21,653 bases of DNA from JAHEFU01 sp020440645 (GTDB lineage: Bacteria; 4484-113; JAFGCY01): assembly GCA_020440645.1 (NCBI GenBank), contig JAGRNR010000062.1, forward strand, positions 1-21,653, written 5' to 3'. Below, in pieces: positions 1-6,913 of this stretch; position 1 is the first letter of the stretch; every line of letters begins with the position of its first letter. Under the pieces are notes generated by a model, which had not been told where the DNA came from, did not search any database, and saw only the letters and a program-made list of their open reading frames with translations. The position numbers and the translations under genes were made by a program.

Positions 1-1102
1 CAACCGGGGCTGCCAGCTGATCCGGTCCCTGCGGAGCCAGCTGGGTGATCGTCTCCGGGGACTGCAAGCGCAGGCCTGCCTGTGGCATTGCCAGCTGGGC
101 AAGCGGTTTCAGCTCAGCCGTTTGCAGATCAGGCCTGCCCGCCGCCTGGCTGTTGAACCAGTCGACGGAAGGGCTCTTGGCTGTGTGCGTGGTGCCAAGC
201 AGCGGCGCTGCAATGGCCTCCCGCGTCACTGCCCGGGTTCCACCCGCAGGCTCGTCCGGCAGGCTTGCGCCATTGCCGAATTCAATCATTGCATCCGGCT
301 GCTGGGGACTGAGCTGCTTCTCGGGGGCACCGGAGTATTCAATCACCGGGGCCGGCTGTGCCGGGCCAGTGGCGACTTCCTCCAGCTTGAGTTGTCCCTT
401 GCCACCCGCCGGGTTCAGCTCGGCAAACAGCTGCTGCATCACCTGGCGCACCAGCGGGGCCAGCAGGGCAGGGGTCGCACGCTGTTCGATGCCTTGGGCC
501 GCCTTAACCGGTGCTGTCACATCACTGCTTGCGGTATCGGCGGGAACGCCATGTTCCTTGTCCATTGTCAGCGGGGCAGGGCCTGCGCCTTTCGCCATCT
601 GCAGCAGGCTGGCAATCAGCTGCTGGAGCTGCTGGCCCTCATCTGCCGCATCCTGGTCCTTGTTGTCGGCTGGGCTGCCTGCAGCAAGGGGGGCGGTTTC
701 CACGGTGGCAGCGTCAACGCTGACGCTTGCAGGTTGTGGCTGCTGTTGCGCGGGCTTGCCGCTGGCGAGTTCCGCCAAGGCCTGGCGGATGCGCGCTGCC
801 AGTTTCCCGGCCAGCTGCTCCGCCCCGCCGGCGCTGTCAACCGCCAGGTTGACGATCTCCGCCAGCAGGCCCTGCATCACGGCCTGCGGGTCGTAGCTCG
901 CAGGCGCCGTGGGCATTGCCATCCCTTCCGCTTCATCCCCTCCCGCCCCGATTGACTGGGGCAAGGTCCAGAGATGTTCACCGAGCATCAGCGAAAACGC
1001 TGTGCCATCCGGCGGGGCTCCACGTGGGACCGCCGCTGCTGCCTGTGGCATCCCGGCCAGTCCCTGCTCGCCAACGGGCAGCATCATTGCCAGTTGGTTC
1101 AT
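1..1102 (-). CDS. Probable flagellar hook-length control protein FliK, N-terminal part (runs off the window)
   Basis: The frame is open from an ATG at 1102 down to base 1 with no stop, giving 367 residues without the C-terminus. The start is secured by a near-ideal ribosome binding site: ten bases complementary to the 16S tail at 1108-1117, with 7 bases between GGAGG and the ATG. The product is rich in Ala, Gln, Pro and Leu and has no signal peptide or membrane segment. It has a short FSLMLGEHLW stretch near residue 37, a helical block around residues 70-115 and a long low-complexity middle. FliK proteins have such a disordered N-terminal half and a conserved C-terminal domain, which lies outside the window. 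The assignment rests on this composition and on the MotE-like gene 45 bases upstream, because MotE(FlbB)-fliK is a common flagellar order. It could instead be another disordered flagellar or secreted protein. Confidence 0.55.
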   Translation of the reverse strand, partial: MNQLAMMLPVGEQGLAGMPQAAAAVPRGAPPDGTAFSLMLGEHLWTLPQSIGAGGDEAEGMAMPTAPASYDPQAVMQGLLAEIVNLAVDSAGGAEQLAGKLAARIRQALAELASGKPAQQQPQPASVSVDAATVETAPLAAGSPADNKDQDAADEGQQLQQLIASLLQMAKGAGPAPLTMDKEHGVPADTASSDVTAPVKAAQGIEQRATPALLAPLVRQVMQQLFAELNPAGGKGQLKLEEVATGPAQPAPVIEYSGAPEKQLSPQQPDAMIEFGNGASLPDEPAGGTRAVTREAIAAPLLGTTHTAKSPSVDWFNSQAAGRPDLQTAELKPLAQLAMPQAGLRLQSPETITQLAPQGPDQLAAPV

Positions 1103-1146
1103 CAATGCACCTCCTTACAGTGCGGTCTCTTGCGCGTCATTTGGCG

Positions 1147-1989
1147 CTAGTCGTCAATGGTGAAGTCCGAGATCGCGGGGATCACGGTGTTGTCACTTCC
1201 ATCAATATCGGCCCGGTACTGCGGGAATTGAGCGAGGAAGGCCGCATGTTCCTCCGGGCTGAGCATGAAGTCCGGCAGAGTTGCCATGCCGCTGCCAGCC
1301 GTGGGCTGGACAGCCGGGTCAGCTGATGGATCCGCCGGGTCAGGCGTTGCCAGTGATTCATTCACCTGGTCCAGGATGCTTTCACCGGGGGGCAGCAGGG
1401 CCTGCGCATCATCCATCTGCAGCAGGATGTTGATCCAGTTGGCGGCATCCTCAGGCGATGCGAATTCAAGGATATGGGCCAGCTCCCGCTTCTTCTGGCA
1501 GGAGAGCAACAGCGTCGCGTCATTGTCATTCAGTGCGGTGATCCGCTCCGCGGCCAGCATCGGGTCCATCCGGCCGAGCGCCTTGCAGATCAGCTGGCGG
1601 GTACGCCCGTCTATTCTGGCCGCGCCTTCCGGATCGACAACTGCGGCAGCGGTTCCATCCAGGGCACCGCCATCAGCCGGGTCAGCTGACGTGGTTGGAT
1701 CAGCCGATTCGCCAGCAGCAGCTTCAGCCGGTTTTGCCAGCAGCAGCGGGGATTCGTTCTTCGCAGCCTTCTTCGAGGGCTTGCCTGCCGGGAGTATGGC
1801 ACCGAGCTCGATGTCACCAGCCTGGATTCCAGCCAGCAGGGACACCAGTGCGAAGATGGCAAGCGCCAGCATCAGGCTGAGCTTCGTGAAGCCGCGACGC
1901 CTGAAGCGCTGGCCCAGAAAAGCAGGATCCCGCAGGGACGGCATTGTACCGGCCATGCGGGATCTTGAGTTCGTAAGTTTGCTAGTCAC
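1147..1989 (-). CDS. MotE/FlbB-like flagellar protein with MgtE_N-type helical repeats
   Basis: The product (280 residues from a GTG at 1989) has a basic N-terminus and one membrane segment at about residues 37-56. A Pro/Ala-rich linker follows to about residue 125. Residues 130-195 then read as short repeated helices of the 'MDPMLAAERI...LNDNDATLLL...ASPEDAANWI' kind. That pattern is typical of the MgtE N-terminal domain found in MotE (motor/chaperone role) and spirochaetal FlbB. The C-terminal 80 residues are acidic, Pro-rich and unassigned. In-frame ATGs at 1956 and 1944 are alternative starts; none has a clear Shine-Dalgarno, so the first dozen or so residues are uncertain. It sits between a lipoprotein gene (43 bases upstream) and the probable fliK, which supports a flagellar role. 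Membrane anchoring with the repeats in the periplasm is inferred from MotE. Confidence 0.6.
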   Translation of the reverse strand: MTSKLTNSRSRMAGTMPSLRDPAFLGQRFRRRGFTKLSLMLALAIFALVSLLAGIQAGDIELGAILPAGKPSKKAAKNESPLLLAKPAEAAAGESADPTTSADPADGGALDGTAAAVVDPEGAARIDGRTRQLICKALGRMDPMLAAERITALNDNDATLLLSCQKKRELAHILEFASPEDAANWINILLQMDDAQALLPPGESILDQVNESLATPDPADPSADPAVQPTAGSGMATLPDFMLSPEEHAAFLAQFPQYRADIDGSDNTVIPAISDFTIDD

Positions 1990-2032
1990 TGCGGATTAGA
2001 TCGGCAGTGACCGCCCTGACTTTATGCCGGGC

Positions 2033-2410
2033 CTAGTTCTTCTCGGGCAGCTTGACCGTCAGGTCGATGGTTTCGGTCTTGCCGATGCCAAGCCTGATGT
2101 TCGTGTCGTTGCCGGAAGTGATCTCCATCTTCTCGGTGCCCATCACGTAGACCTCGAGGTTGTAGGTGCCGGACTTGAGCTCATTGATGAAGTAACCGCC
2201 CTCGTTGTTGGTGGTCTGGCGGGTGACTTCAGCGCCGGTTTCAGCATCGACAACGGCAACGGAGGTGTAGCCCATCGGCACACCCTTGTCGTCGATCACC
2301 TGTCCGGCGATGGCGCCGGTGATCTGCTCGAGCTTGTCGCAGGAGAAGAGCTGGCCACTGATGGACAGGGCTGCCAGAAGCAGAACCAGCTTGAGAAGTG
2401 TTGCTTTCAT
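2033..2410 (-). CDS. Small lipoprotein with a carboxypeptidase regulatory-like (prealbumin fold) domain
   Basis: About 125 residues. The N-terminus is a lipoprotein signal peptide ending in a relaxed lipobox, Leu-Phe-Ser-Cys. The mature part carries one CarboxypepD_reg-like domain: 'GQVIDDKGVPMG', then 'NNEGGYFINELKSGTYNLEV', the usual beta-sandwich with a Gly-Tyr-Phe turn and a Gly-Thr-Tyr strand, ending in a 'TIDLTVKL' strand. Such domains act as small surface or periplasmic scaffolds; no catalytic residues are seen. Two ATGs are adjacent (2413 and 2410). GGAGG at 2416-2420 lies only 2 bases from the first but 5 from the second, so 2410 is preferred. The gene follows purM by 13 bases and precedes the MotE-like gene. 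Two related lipoproteins occur at 4814-5185 and 5250-5597. The function is unknown. Confidence 0.72.
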   Translation of the reverse strand: MKATLLKLVLLLAALSISGQLFSCDKLEQITGAIAGQVIDDKGVPMGYTSVAVVDAETGAEVTRQTTNNEGGYFINELKSGTYNLEVYVMGTEKMEITSGNDTNIRLGIGKTETIDLTVKLPEKN

Positions 2411-2423
2411 CATTTCCTCCGGG

Positions 2424-3467
2424 TCAGTCCCTGAAGACCAGCTTTGACTTCCCTGAACCCTTCACCAGCCTGCCGATCAAACGCGGGTTGTGCTCCGCGC
2501 AGATCTCCATTGCAGGCCCGGCCGATTCATGGGACACAATCAATGCAAAGCCGATCCCCATATTGAATACGTGCCACATCTCCGCGGTGGAGATGTTTCC
2601 GTGGCTCTGAATTATATCAAAGACGGGCAAAATGGAGATCGCCGAGCGGTCCACCTCCACATCCAGCCCATCCGGCACCACACGCGGAACATTGTCCTGC
2701 AGGCCGCCGCCGCTGATATGGGCCGCAGCCTGCAGCAGGCCGGCATTGAAGCAGCGGCCGACGGCGTTTGCATAGCAGACCGTCGGCTGCAGCAGGGCAT
2801 GCGCCAGGGAGGAGTCGAGGTCTTCGTTGTAGCTGGTCCACTGGTCGTGGTTCAGTTCGCTGAAGGCGGCGCGCACGAGCGAGAAGCCGTTGCAGTGCAC
2901 GCCGTTTGATTCAAGTCCGATCAGCACACTGCCTTCACGGCAGCCGGATCCGTCCAGCATGCGGCCGCGGTCCACCAGGCCGACGGCGAAGCCAGCCAGG
3001 TCGAAGTCCCCGGGCTTGTAGACGTCGCGCATCTCAGCGATCTCACCGCCGATCAACGCGCAGCCGATCTCCCGGCAGGCGGCGGCGATGCCCTTGCCGA
3101 CCATCTGGTGGATCTGCTCCGGCACCACCTTGTTGATGCCGAGGTAGTCGAGGAAGTACAGCGGTCGGGCGCCGCTCACGATGATGTCGTTCACCACGCA
3201 GCCCACCACATCGCGGCCGGCGTTTTCCCATGTGCCGAAGCGGCTGTGCACGATGGTCTTGGTGCCCAGGCTGTCCGTGCTGTTCACGAGCACGGGATTG
3301 CTGATGCCCGTGAGGTCGGGGGCGAAGGCCGCCCCGAAGGCCCCGACGCCTGCCACAACCTCCGGCCCATGGGTGGATTCCACATCCTGGCGGAAGGCCG
3401 CGATTGCTTCATCCTGCGCTTCAATGCTTACGCCACTGGCCTGGTAGTCGAGGGTGTTCTCACTCAT
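2424..3467 (-). CDS. purM: Phosphoribosylformylglycinamidine cyclo-ligase (AIR synthetase)
   Basis: PurM closes the imidazole ring in de novo purine synthesis: FGAM + ATP gives AIR + ADP + Pi. It is a cytosolic homodimer. The product has 347 residues, the usual length. Recognisable blocks are GVGAFGA (41-47), TDSLGTKT (64-71), VNDIIVSGARPLYFLDYL (92-109), GGEIAEM (140-146), NGVHCNGFSLVR (188-199), AHISGGGLQDNVPRV (249-263) and FNMGIG (301-306). Two blocks differ from the common forms: DSLGTKT replaces DGVGTK, and GGEIAEM replaces GGETAEM. The ATG at 3467 is chosen because it gives the normal N-terminus and has AAGGG upstream; an in-frame extension to 3518 is unlikely to be used. The gene is not beside other pur genes; it heads a minus-strand run of a lipoprotein and flagellar-type genes. 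Confidence 0.95.
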   Translation of the reverse strand: MSENTLDYQASGVSIEAQDEAIAAFRQDVESTHGPEVVAGVGAFGAAFAPDLTGISNPVLVNSTDSLGTKTIVHSRFGTWENAGRDVVGCVVNDIIVSGARPLYFLDYLGINKVVPEQIHQMVGKGIAAACREIGCALIGGEIAEMRDVYKPGDFDLAGFAVGLVDRGRMLDGSGCREGSVLIGLESNGVHCNGFSLVRAAFSELNHDQWTSYNEDLDSSLAHALLQPTVCYANAVGRCFNAGLLQAAAHISGGGLQDNVPRVVPDGLDVEVDRSAISILPVFDIIQSHGNISTAEMWHVFNMGIGFALIVSHESAGPAMEICAEHNPRLIGRLVKGSGKSKLVFRD

Positions 3468-3530
3468 ACTGGGGTCCCTTGGGAGCTCGGATGTTTCAAG
3501 GCGTGCAGATTTTAACACTGCTTTTGGCGC

Positions 3531-3536
3531 TATACT
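3531..3536 (+). promoter_or_regulatory. Possible -10 element for the aminotransferase gene
   Basis: TATACT lies 61 bases before the aminotransferase ATG, in the 129-base gap between the divergent purM and aminotransferase starts. No convincing -35 hexamer sits 16-18 bases upstream; the T-rich stretch at 3509-3516 is the nearest candidate. The call is weak. Confidence 0.3.
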
Positions 3537-3596
3537 TTCTCGGTATCAGCAGCGGGTGTGCACGGGTATGGCCTGCTGCAGTCATCTGGAGGACCC

Positions 3597-4805
3597 ATGA
3601 GCTCTGCAAAACCGCATTTCACTGATCGTTTCGCCTCGCGGCTGGACGACTGCGGTACGGAGGATGCGTTCGTCGTGCTCGCCCAGGCCAAGGCGCTTGA
3701 GGCGCAGGGCCGCGACATCGTGCATCTGCAGATCGGTGAACCCGATTTCGACACTCCGCGCAACATCATCGACAAGGCGCACTGGGCGCTGGACCACGGA
3801 TACACCCACTACACCGGTTCCGCCGGTGCGATGGAGCATCGCGAGAAGTATGCCGAGTACGTCTGCCAGCGCTACGGCGTGGAGGGCGTGACCGGCGAGA
3901 ACGTGATCATCTACCCCGGCGCCAAGCCAATCGTGTTCCTGACTGCGATGGCGCTCGTTAACCCCGGCGATGAGGTGATCATCTTCGATCCGACCTACCC
4001 GGGCTATGAGGCTGCGGTGCAGCTGATGGGCGGCGTGATCAAGCGCCTGCCGCTGACTGAGGACACTGGTTTCCGCTTCGACCATGAGCAGCTCAAGCAG
4101 CTCGTCAGCAGCAAGACAAAGTTGTTCTACCTGAACACCCCGCAGAACCCGACCGGAGGCGTACTGACCCAGGGAGACCTGGACTTCGTCGCCGAGCTGG
4201 CCCGCGAGTACGGATTCTACGTGCTCAGCGATGAGATCTACAACCGCTTCGTGTACGAAGGTGAGCATGCCAGCATGCTCAAGGTGCCTGAGTTCCGCGA
4301 CCAGCTGATATTCCTCGATGGCCACAGCAAGACTTATGCAATGACCGGCTGGCGCCTCGGCTTCAGCGTGACGAGTCCGGCGCTTGCCAAGCGCCTGACG
4401 CTGCTGGCAACCAACAGCTTCAGCTGCACCGCGGCTTTCACCCAGGTGGCGGGTATTGAGGCGCTGCTCGGTGACCAGAGCGGCAGCCAGGCGATGATCG
4501 CGGAGTTCAAGGCGCGCCGCAGCCTGATCGTGGAAGGCCTGAACAGCATCCCCGGCGTGAGCTGCACGATGCCAAAGGGAGCGTTCTACGTCTTCCCGAA
4601 CATCAAGGAATACACCGAGAAGGCCGGCCGTACCAGCCTCGACGTCCAGCGCTACATCCTGCAGAACTACGGCGTGGCCCTGTTGGCCGGCACCTCGTTT
4701 GGCAAGAATGGCGAAGGCTACCTGCGGCTGAGCTATGCCAACAGCCGTGAGAACATCCAGAAGGCGATCGACCTGCTGCGTGAGGCATTCGCCAGCCTGG
4801 CCTGA
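3597..4805 (+). CDS. Pyridoxal-phosphate-dependent class I/II aminotransferase (AspB/AspC-like)
   Basis: A fold-type I aminotransferase of 402 residues, the normal size for the family. It has the substrate-pocket motif GEPDFDTP (48-54 region), the PLP-ring residues Asn184 (in PQNPTGG), Asp212 and Tyr215 (in SDEIYNR), the Schiff-base Lys245 (in SKTYAMTGWRLG) and the carboxylate-binding Arg377 (in YLRLSYAN). It should transfer amino groups between an amino acid, probably aspartate or another common one, and a 2-oxo acid in the cytosol. The exact substrate cannot be read from sequence. The start at 3597 has GGAGG at 3588-3592, four bases upstream; earlier in-frame starts are not supported. The stop overlaps the GAGG that serves the next lipoprotein gene, so the two are probably co-transcribed. 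It diverges from purM. Confidence 0.9.
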   Translation: MSSAKPHFTDRFASRLDDCGTEDAFVVLAQAKALEAQGRDIVHLQIGEPDFDTPRNIIDKAHWALDHGYTHYTGSAGAMEHREKYAEYVCQRYGVEGVTGENVIIYPGAKPIVFLTAMALVNPGDEVIIFDPTYPGYEAAVQLMGGVIKRLPLTEDTGFRFDHEQLKQLVSSKTKLFYLNTPQNPTGGVLTQGDLDFVAELAREYGFYVLSDEIYNRFVYEGEHASMLKVPEFRDQLIFLDGHSKTYAMTGWRLGFSVTSPALAKRLTLLATNSFSCTAAFTQVAGIEALLGDQSGSQAMIAEFKARRSLIVEGLNSIPGVSCTMPKGAFYVFPNIKEYTEKAGRTSLDVQRYILQNYGVALLAGTSFGKNGEGYLRLSYANSRENIQKAIDLLREAFASLA

Positions 4806-4813
4806 GGATGAAG

Positions 4814-5185
4814 ATGGGTCTCGGCAGGACAGTCAAGCTCGCATGCCTGGCAATGGCTGTGCTGATGCTCGCGTCCTGCTTTGATCCTGAGCCGGCGACG
4901 ATCACGGTCTCCTGCACCCTGCAGGGACTGCAGCGCAAGTGCGACATCCTGCTGCAGACCGAGGACGGCAACGTGACGCGCCGCACGACGACGAACATCC
5001 GCGGCATCGGCGAATTCAAGTACATCCTGCCCGGGGATTACGTGCTGAAGTTCGTTGACACCAAGGACAAGGCCTGGCCTGCGGTGCGCGAGGTGAGCGT
5101 CAGGTCGGGCGAGGTGCTGCCAATCCGTGTTGAGCTGACGGAAGCCGAAGCACAGCGCGAAAAGGCTGCCTCAGACGAGGCATGA
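4814..5185 (+). CDS. Small lipoprotein of unknown function, paralogue of the next gene
   Basis: About 123 residues. The signal peptide ends in a canonical lipobox, Leu-Ala-Ser-Cys, near residue 22. The mature protein is a small all-beta domain: 'ITVSCTLQGLQRKC', 'GIGEFKYILPGDYVLKF', 'VREVSVRSGEVLPIRVEL', followed by a charged Glu/Ala-rich tail. The Pro-Gly-Asp-Tyr strand and final VEL strand match the prealbumin-like pattern of its neighbours. Two cysteines (VSC and RKC) could form a disulfide. It starts 8 bases after the aminotransferase stop. An ATG at 4808 is also in frame, but GAGG (4804-4807) is immediately adjacent to it and better spaced for 4814. It is probably translated from the aminotransferase transcript and anchored in the cell envelope. 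No known function is recognised. Confidence 0.68.
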   Translation: MGLGRTVKLACLAMAVLMLASCFDPEPATITVSCTLQGLQRKCDILLQTEDGNVTRRTTTNIRGIGEFKYILPGDYVLKFVDTKDKAWPAVREVSVRSGEVLPIRVELTEAEAQREKAASDEA

Positions 5186-5187
5186 GC

Positions 5188-5210
5188 GCTGTTTTGCATT
5201 GCAAAACAGC
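5188..5210. promoter_or_regulatory. Perfect palindrome, likely operator over a promoter
   Basis: The arms GCTGTTTTGCA and TGCAAAACAGC are perfect 11-base inverted repeats around a single T. The palindrome covers the -35 hexamer of the promoter for the 5250-5597 lipoprotein and starts 3 bases after the preceding gene's stop. There is no T-tract, so it is not an intrinsic terminator. Its symmetry and position fit a binding site for a dimeric repressor. Confidence 0.55.
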
Positions 5211-5222
5211 ATGGGCTAGAAT
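5194..5222 (+). promoter_or_regulatory. Sigma70-like promoter for the 5250-5597 lipoprotein
   Basis: -35 TTGCAT at 5194-5199 and -10 TAGAAT at 5217-5222 are separated by 17 bases. A start near 5229 gives a leader of about 20 bases that contains the AGAGGTG ribosome binding site. The -35 lies inside the palindrome at 5188-5210. Confidence 0.55.
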
Positions 5223-5249
5223 CTGGTCTCCAACCGCAAGAGGTGAAAA

Positions 5250-5597
5250 ATGAGGAAAATCGCATTAATCGGTCTGTTCCTGTTTGCCATCCTGTTCGCA
5301 GGGTGCGAGGACGAGGGCAGCGCTGAGATCAACGTGATCTGCAAGGATCGTGGACAGTCCAAGAACGTCTGGGTCGAGGTCTACAACTCCAAGGGCGTGC
5401 AGGTCAAGCAGGTCAGCACCCAGGGTGGCATCGGATACGTCACCGACCTGCCGGCAGGCACCTACACCCTGAAGTTCAAGAACCACGATGACACCTATTT
5501 CTCCGCGATCAAGGTCGTGACCGTTGCCGACGGTGACTCGCGTCCGGTGGATGTCGAGCTGAATGATCCGCCCGATGAGGGTGGCTCAGTTGAATAA
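5250..5597 (+). CDS. Small lipoprotein of unknown function with a prealbumin-like domain
   Basis: 115 residues. The signal peptide is followed by a relaxed lipobox, Phe-Ala-Gly-Cys (Cys19), then an acidic mature start (CEDEG). The rest is one beta domain: 'INVICKDRGQSKNVWVEVYN', 'GIGYVTDLPAGTYTLKF', 'IKVVTVADGDSRPVDVEL', with an acidic tail. It aligns by eye with the 4814-5185 product over the whole mature part (V-x-C, GIG, PG/PAG-x-Y-x-LKF, final VEL), so the two look like a tandem duplication. AGAGGTG upstream of the ATG at 5250 sets the start. It has its own promoter with an overlapping palindrome and a strong terminator just downstream, so it can be controlled separately from the aminotransferase. 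The role is unknown. Confidence 0.72.
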   Translation: MRKIALIGLFLFAILFAGCEDEGSAEINVICKDRGQSKNVWVEVYNSKGVQVKQVSTQGGIGYVTDLPAGTYTLKFKNHDDTYFSAIKVVTVADGDSRPVDVELNDPPDEGGSVE

Positions 5598-5621
5598 CTG
5601 GCTTTAGCTGAACAGGAAAAG

Positions 5622-5651
5622 ATGGCGGGAACTCTCCCGCCATTTTTTTTT
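5622..5651 (+). terminator. Strong Rho-independent terminator
   Basis: The arms ATGGCGGGA (5622-5630) and TCCCGCCAT (5635-5643) pair perfectly around a 4-base loop and are followed by nine T on the plus strand. It ends the lipoprotein unit. On the minus strand the A-tract overlaps the stop codon of the 5650-6891 gene and CTTTTCC follows the stem, so it may work weakly in both directions. Confidence 0.9.
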
Positions 5652-6891
5652 AGCCAAGCTGGCTGGCGATGCGCTTCTGCATGGCAGCTGACAGATTGTA
5701 TCCCCGCCCGCTGAGCTTCACGGCATCGCAGGCAATGAAGCTGGCGAAGTCGCGCAGCGCCCGTGCCATTTCCAGTTCGAATTCCGCACTCGGCCTGAAG
5801 CCATCCTCCAGGTGCAGGGACTGCACTTCCAGCAGCTTCTCACTGCGCCGGGCCTTGGCATCCAGCCTGCCGACGAAGCGCTCGCCAAACAGGAGCGGCA
5901 AGCTGAAGTAGCCGTACTGCCGCTTGGGCTGGGGCACGTAGCATTCAATCAGGTAGTCGTAGCCAAACAGCACCTGCAGGCGGTCGCGCAGGATCACGAG
6001 GTTGTCAAATGGGGAGAGGATCGAGACCTGCTCCCGACGCCTGCGATAGGCAGGCAGGCCCTCAAGCAGCTCTGGGAACGCATACCAAGTATGCCCATCA
6101 AGGCCGTCAACCTCAATGGCAACTATCTCCCCCGCCGCCAGCATTGATGCGAGCTTTTCCTTCACTGGCACCAGCCTGCTGGTGCGCAGCATCTCGCGGA
6201 CCTCGCGCTCCCTGGCAATCCCGTAGGCCCCGATCGTGCGCCGCACGATGAAGTCGGCAAGCTCTTCCTCGTCCGGTTCCGTCCTGTCAACACTGCCAGG
6301 CAGAATGCGATCGCGCAGGTCGTAGATGCGCTGGAAGCCACGCCGCTCGCTGACCATTAGCTCCCCGAGGCTCGTCAGCAGCTCGAGCGCGGACTTGGCC
6401 GGTTTCCAGTCCCACCAGCTGCCGCCGCGTGAGCCATGCTCGTCGCCAAAATCCGCGCTGCTCATCGGGCCCTGCTGCTCAATGCGCTCGAGGATCGCCG
6501 GGAACAGCGGCTCATGCTTCCTCAGTGCGCGTGCGAAGGGGACGCCCGGGCGTTCGCGGTAGCTGCGGGCCAGCGGCAGGTAGAAGCGGTAGTCCGCCAT
6601 TGGCAGGAAGGAGGCCGCGTGCCCCCAGTATTCAAACAGCTTGCGCTGCTTCAGCAGGCTATACAGGCCGCCTTCCCGATAGGCCGGCACCCGCGTCCAG
6701 GTGGTGTGGTGGTGCGCACGGTTGACAACCGAGATGCTGTCAATCTGCACATAGCCCAGCCGCTTGACAGTCTCAAGGACCGCGCCTGTGCCCTTGCCCA
6801 GCCCCTTGCGTGGCCCGAGCAATGCGCTGTCAACGGTGATGCGCCTTGCCTGGGCGAGGCTGATCCGTTGTGCTGCTTTTCCTGCCGTCAT
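5650..6891 (-). CDS. ycaQ: YcaQ/AlkZ-family winged-helix DNA glycosylase-like protein
   Basis: 413 residues, close to E. coli YcaQ in length. The family (HTH_42, formerly DUF1006) uses tandem winged helices to bind DNA and excise alkylated or crosslinked bases. The catalytic Gln-x-Asp motif is present as Gln49-Ile-Asp51 within 'YVQIDSISVVNRAHHH'. Other family marks are 'EYWGHAASFLP' (87-97) and, near the C-terminus, 'SILSPFDNLVILRDR' and 'LLFGERFVGRLDAKA'. It therefore probably acts in interstrand crosslink or alkylation repair. The ATG at 6891 is chosen for family length and the upstream AGGA; an in-frame extension to 6981 would run into the end of the ABC permease gene. It lies 22 bases downstream of that permease on the same strand and is probably co-transcribed with it. 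Confidence 0.82.
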   Translation of the reverse strand: MTAGKAAQRISLAQARRITVDSALLGPRKGLGKGTGAVLETVKRLGYVQIDSISVVNRAHHHTTWTRVPAYREGGLYSLLKQRKLFEYWGHAASFLPMADYRFYLPLARSYRERPGVPFARALRKHEPLFPAILERIEQQGPMSSADFGDEHGSRGGSWWDWKPAKSALELLTSLGELMVSERRGFQRIYDLRDRILPGSVDRTEPDEEELADFIVRRTIGAYGIAREREVREMLRTSRLVPVKEKLASMLAAGEIVAIEVDGLDGHTWYAFPELLEGLPAYRRRREQVSILSPFDNLVILRDRLQVLFGYDYLIECYVPQPKRQYGYFSLPLLFGERFVGRLDAKARRSEKLLEVQSLHLEDGFRPSAEFELEMARALRDFASFIACDAVKLSGRGYNLSAAMQKRIASQLG

Positions 6892-6913
6892 CCTGTCAAT
6901 CCTACAGGTTGGC

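Noticed and set aside
45..955. Two long plus-strand open frames over the left edge (up to 283 codons)
   Set aside because: They have no ribosome binding site and give Cys/Ser/Ala- or Arg/His-rich nonsense. The minus-strand frame through the same DNA has an ideal Shine-Dalgarno and is open for 367 codons.
3582..4325. Minus-strand frame of 247 codons opposite the aminotransferase
   Set aside because: The plus strand encodes all PLP-binding motifs; the antisense frame has no family features.
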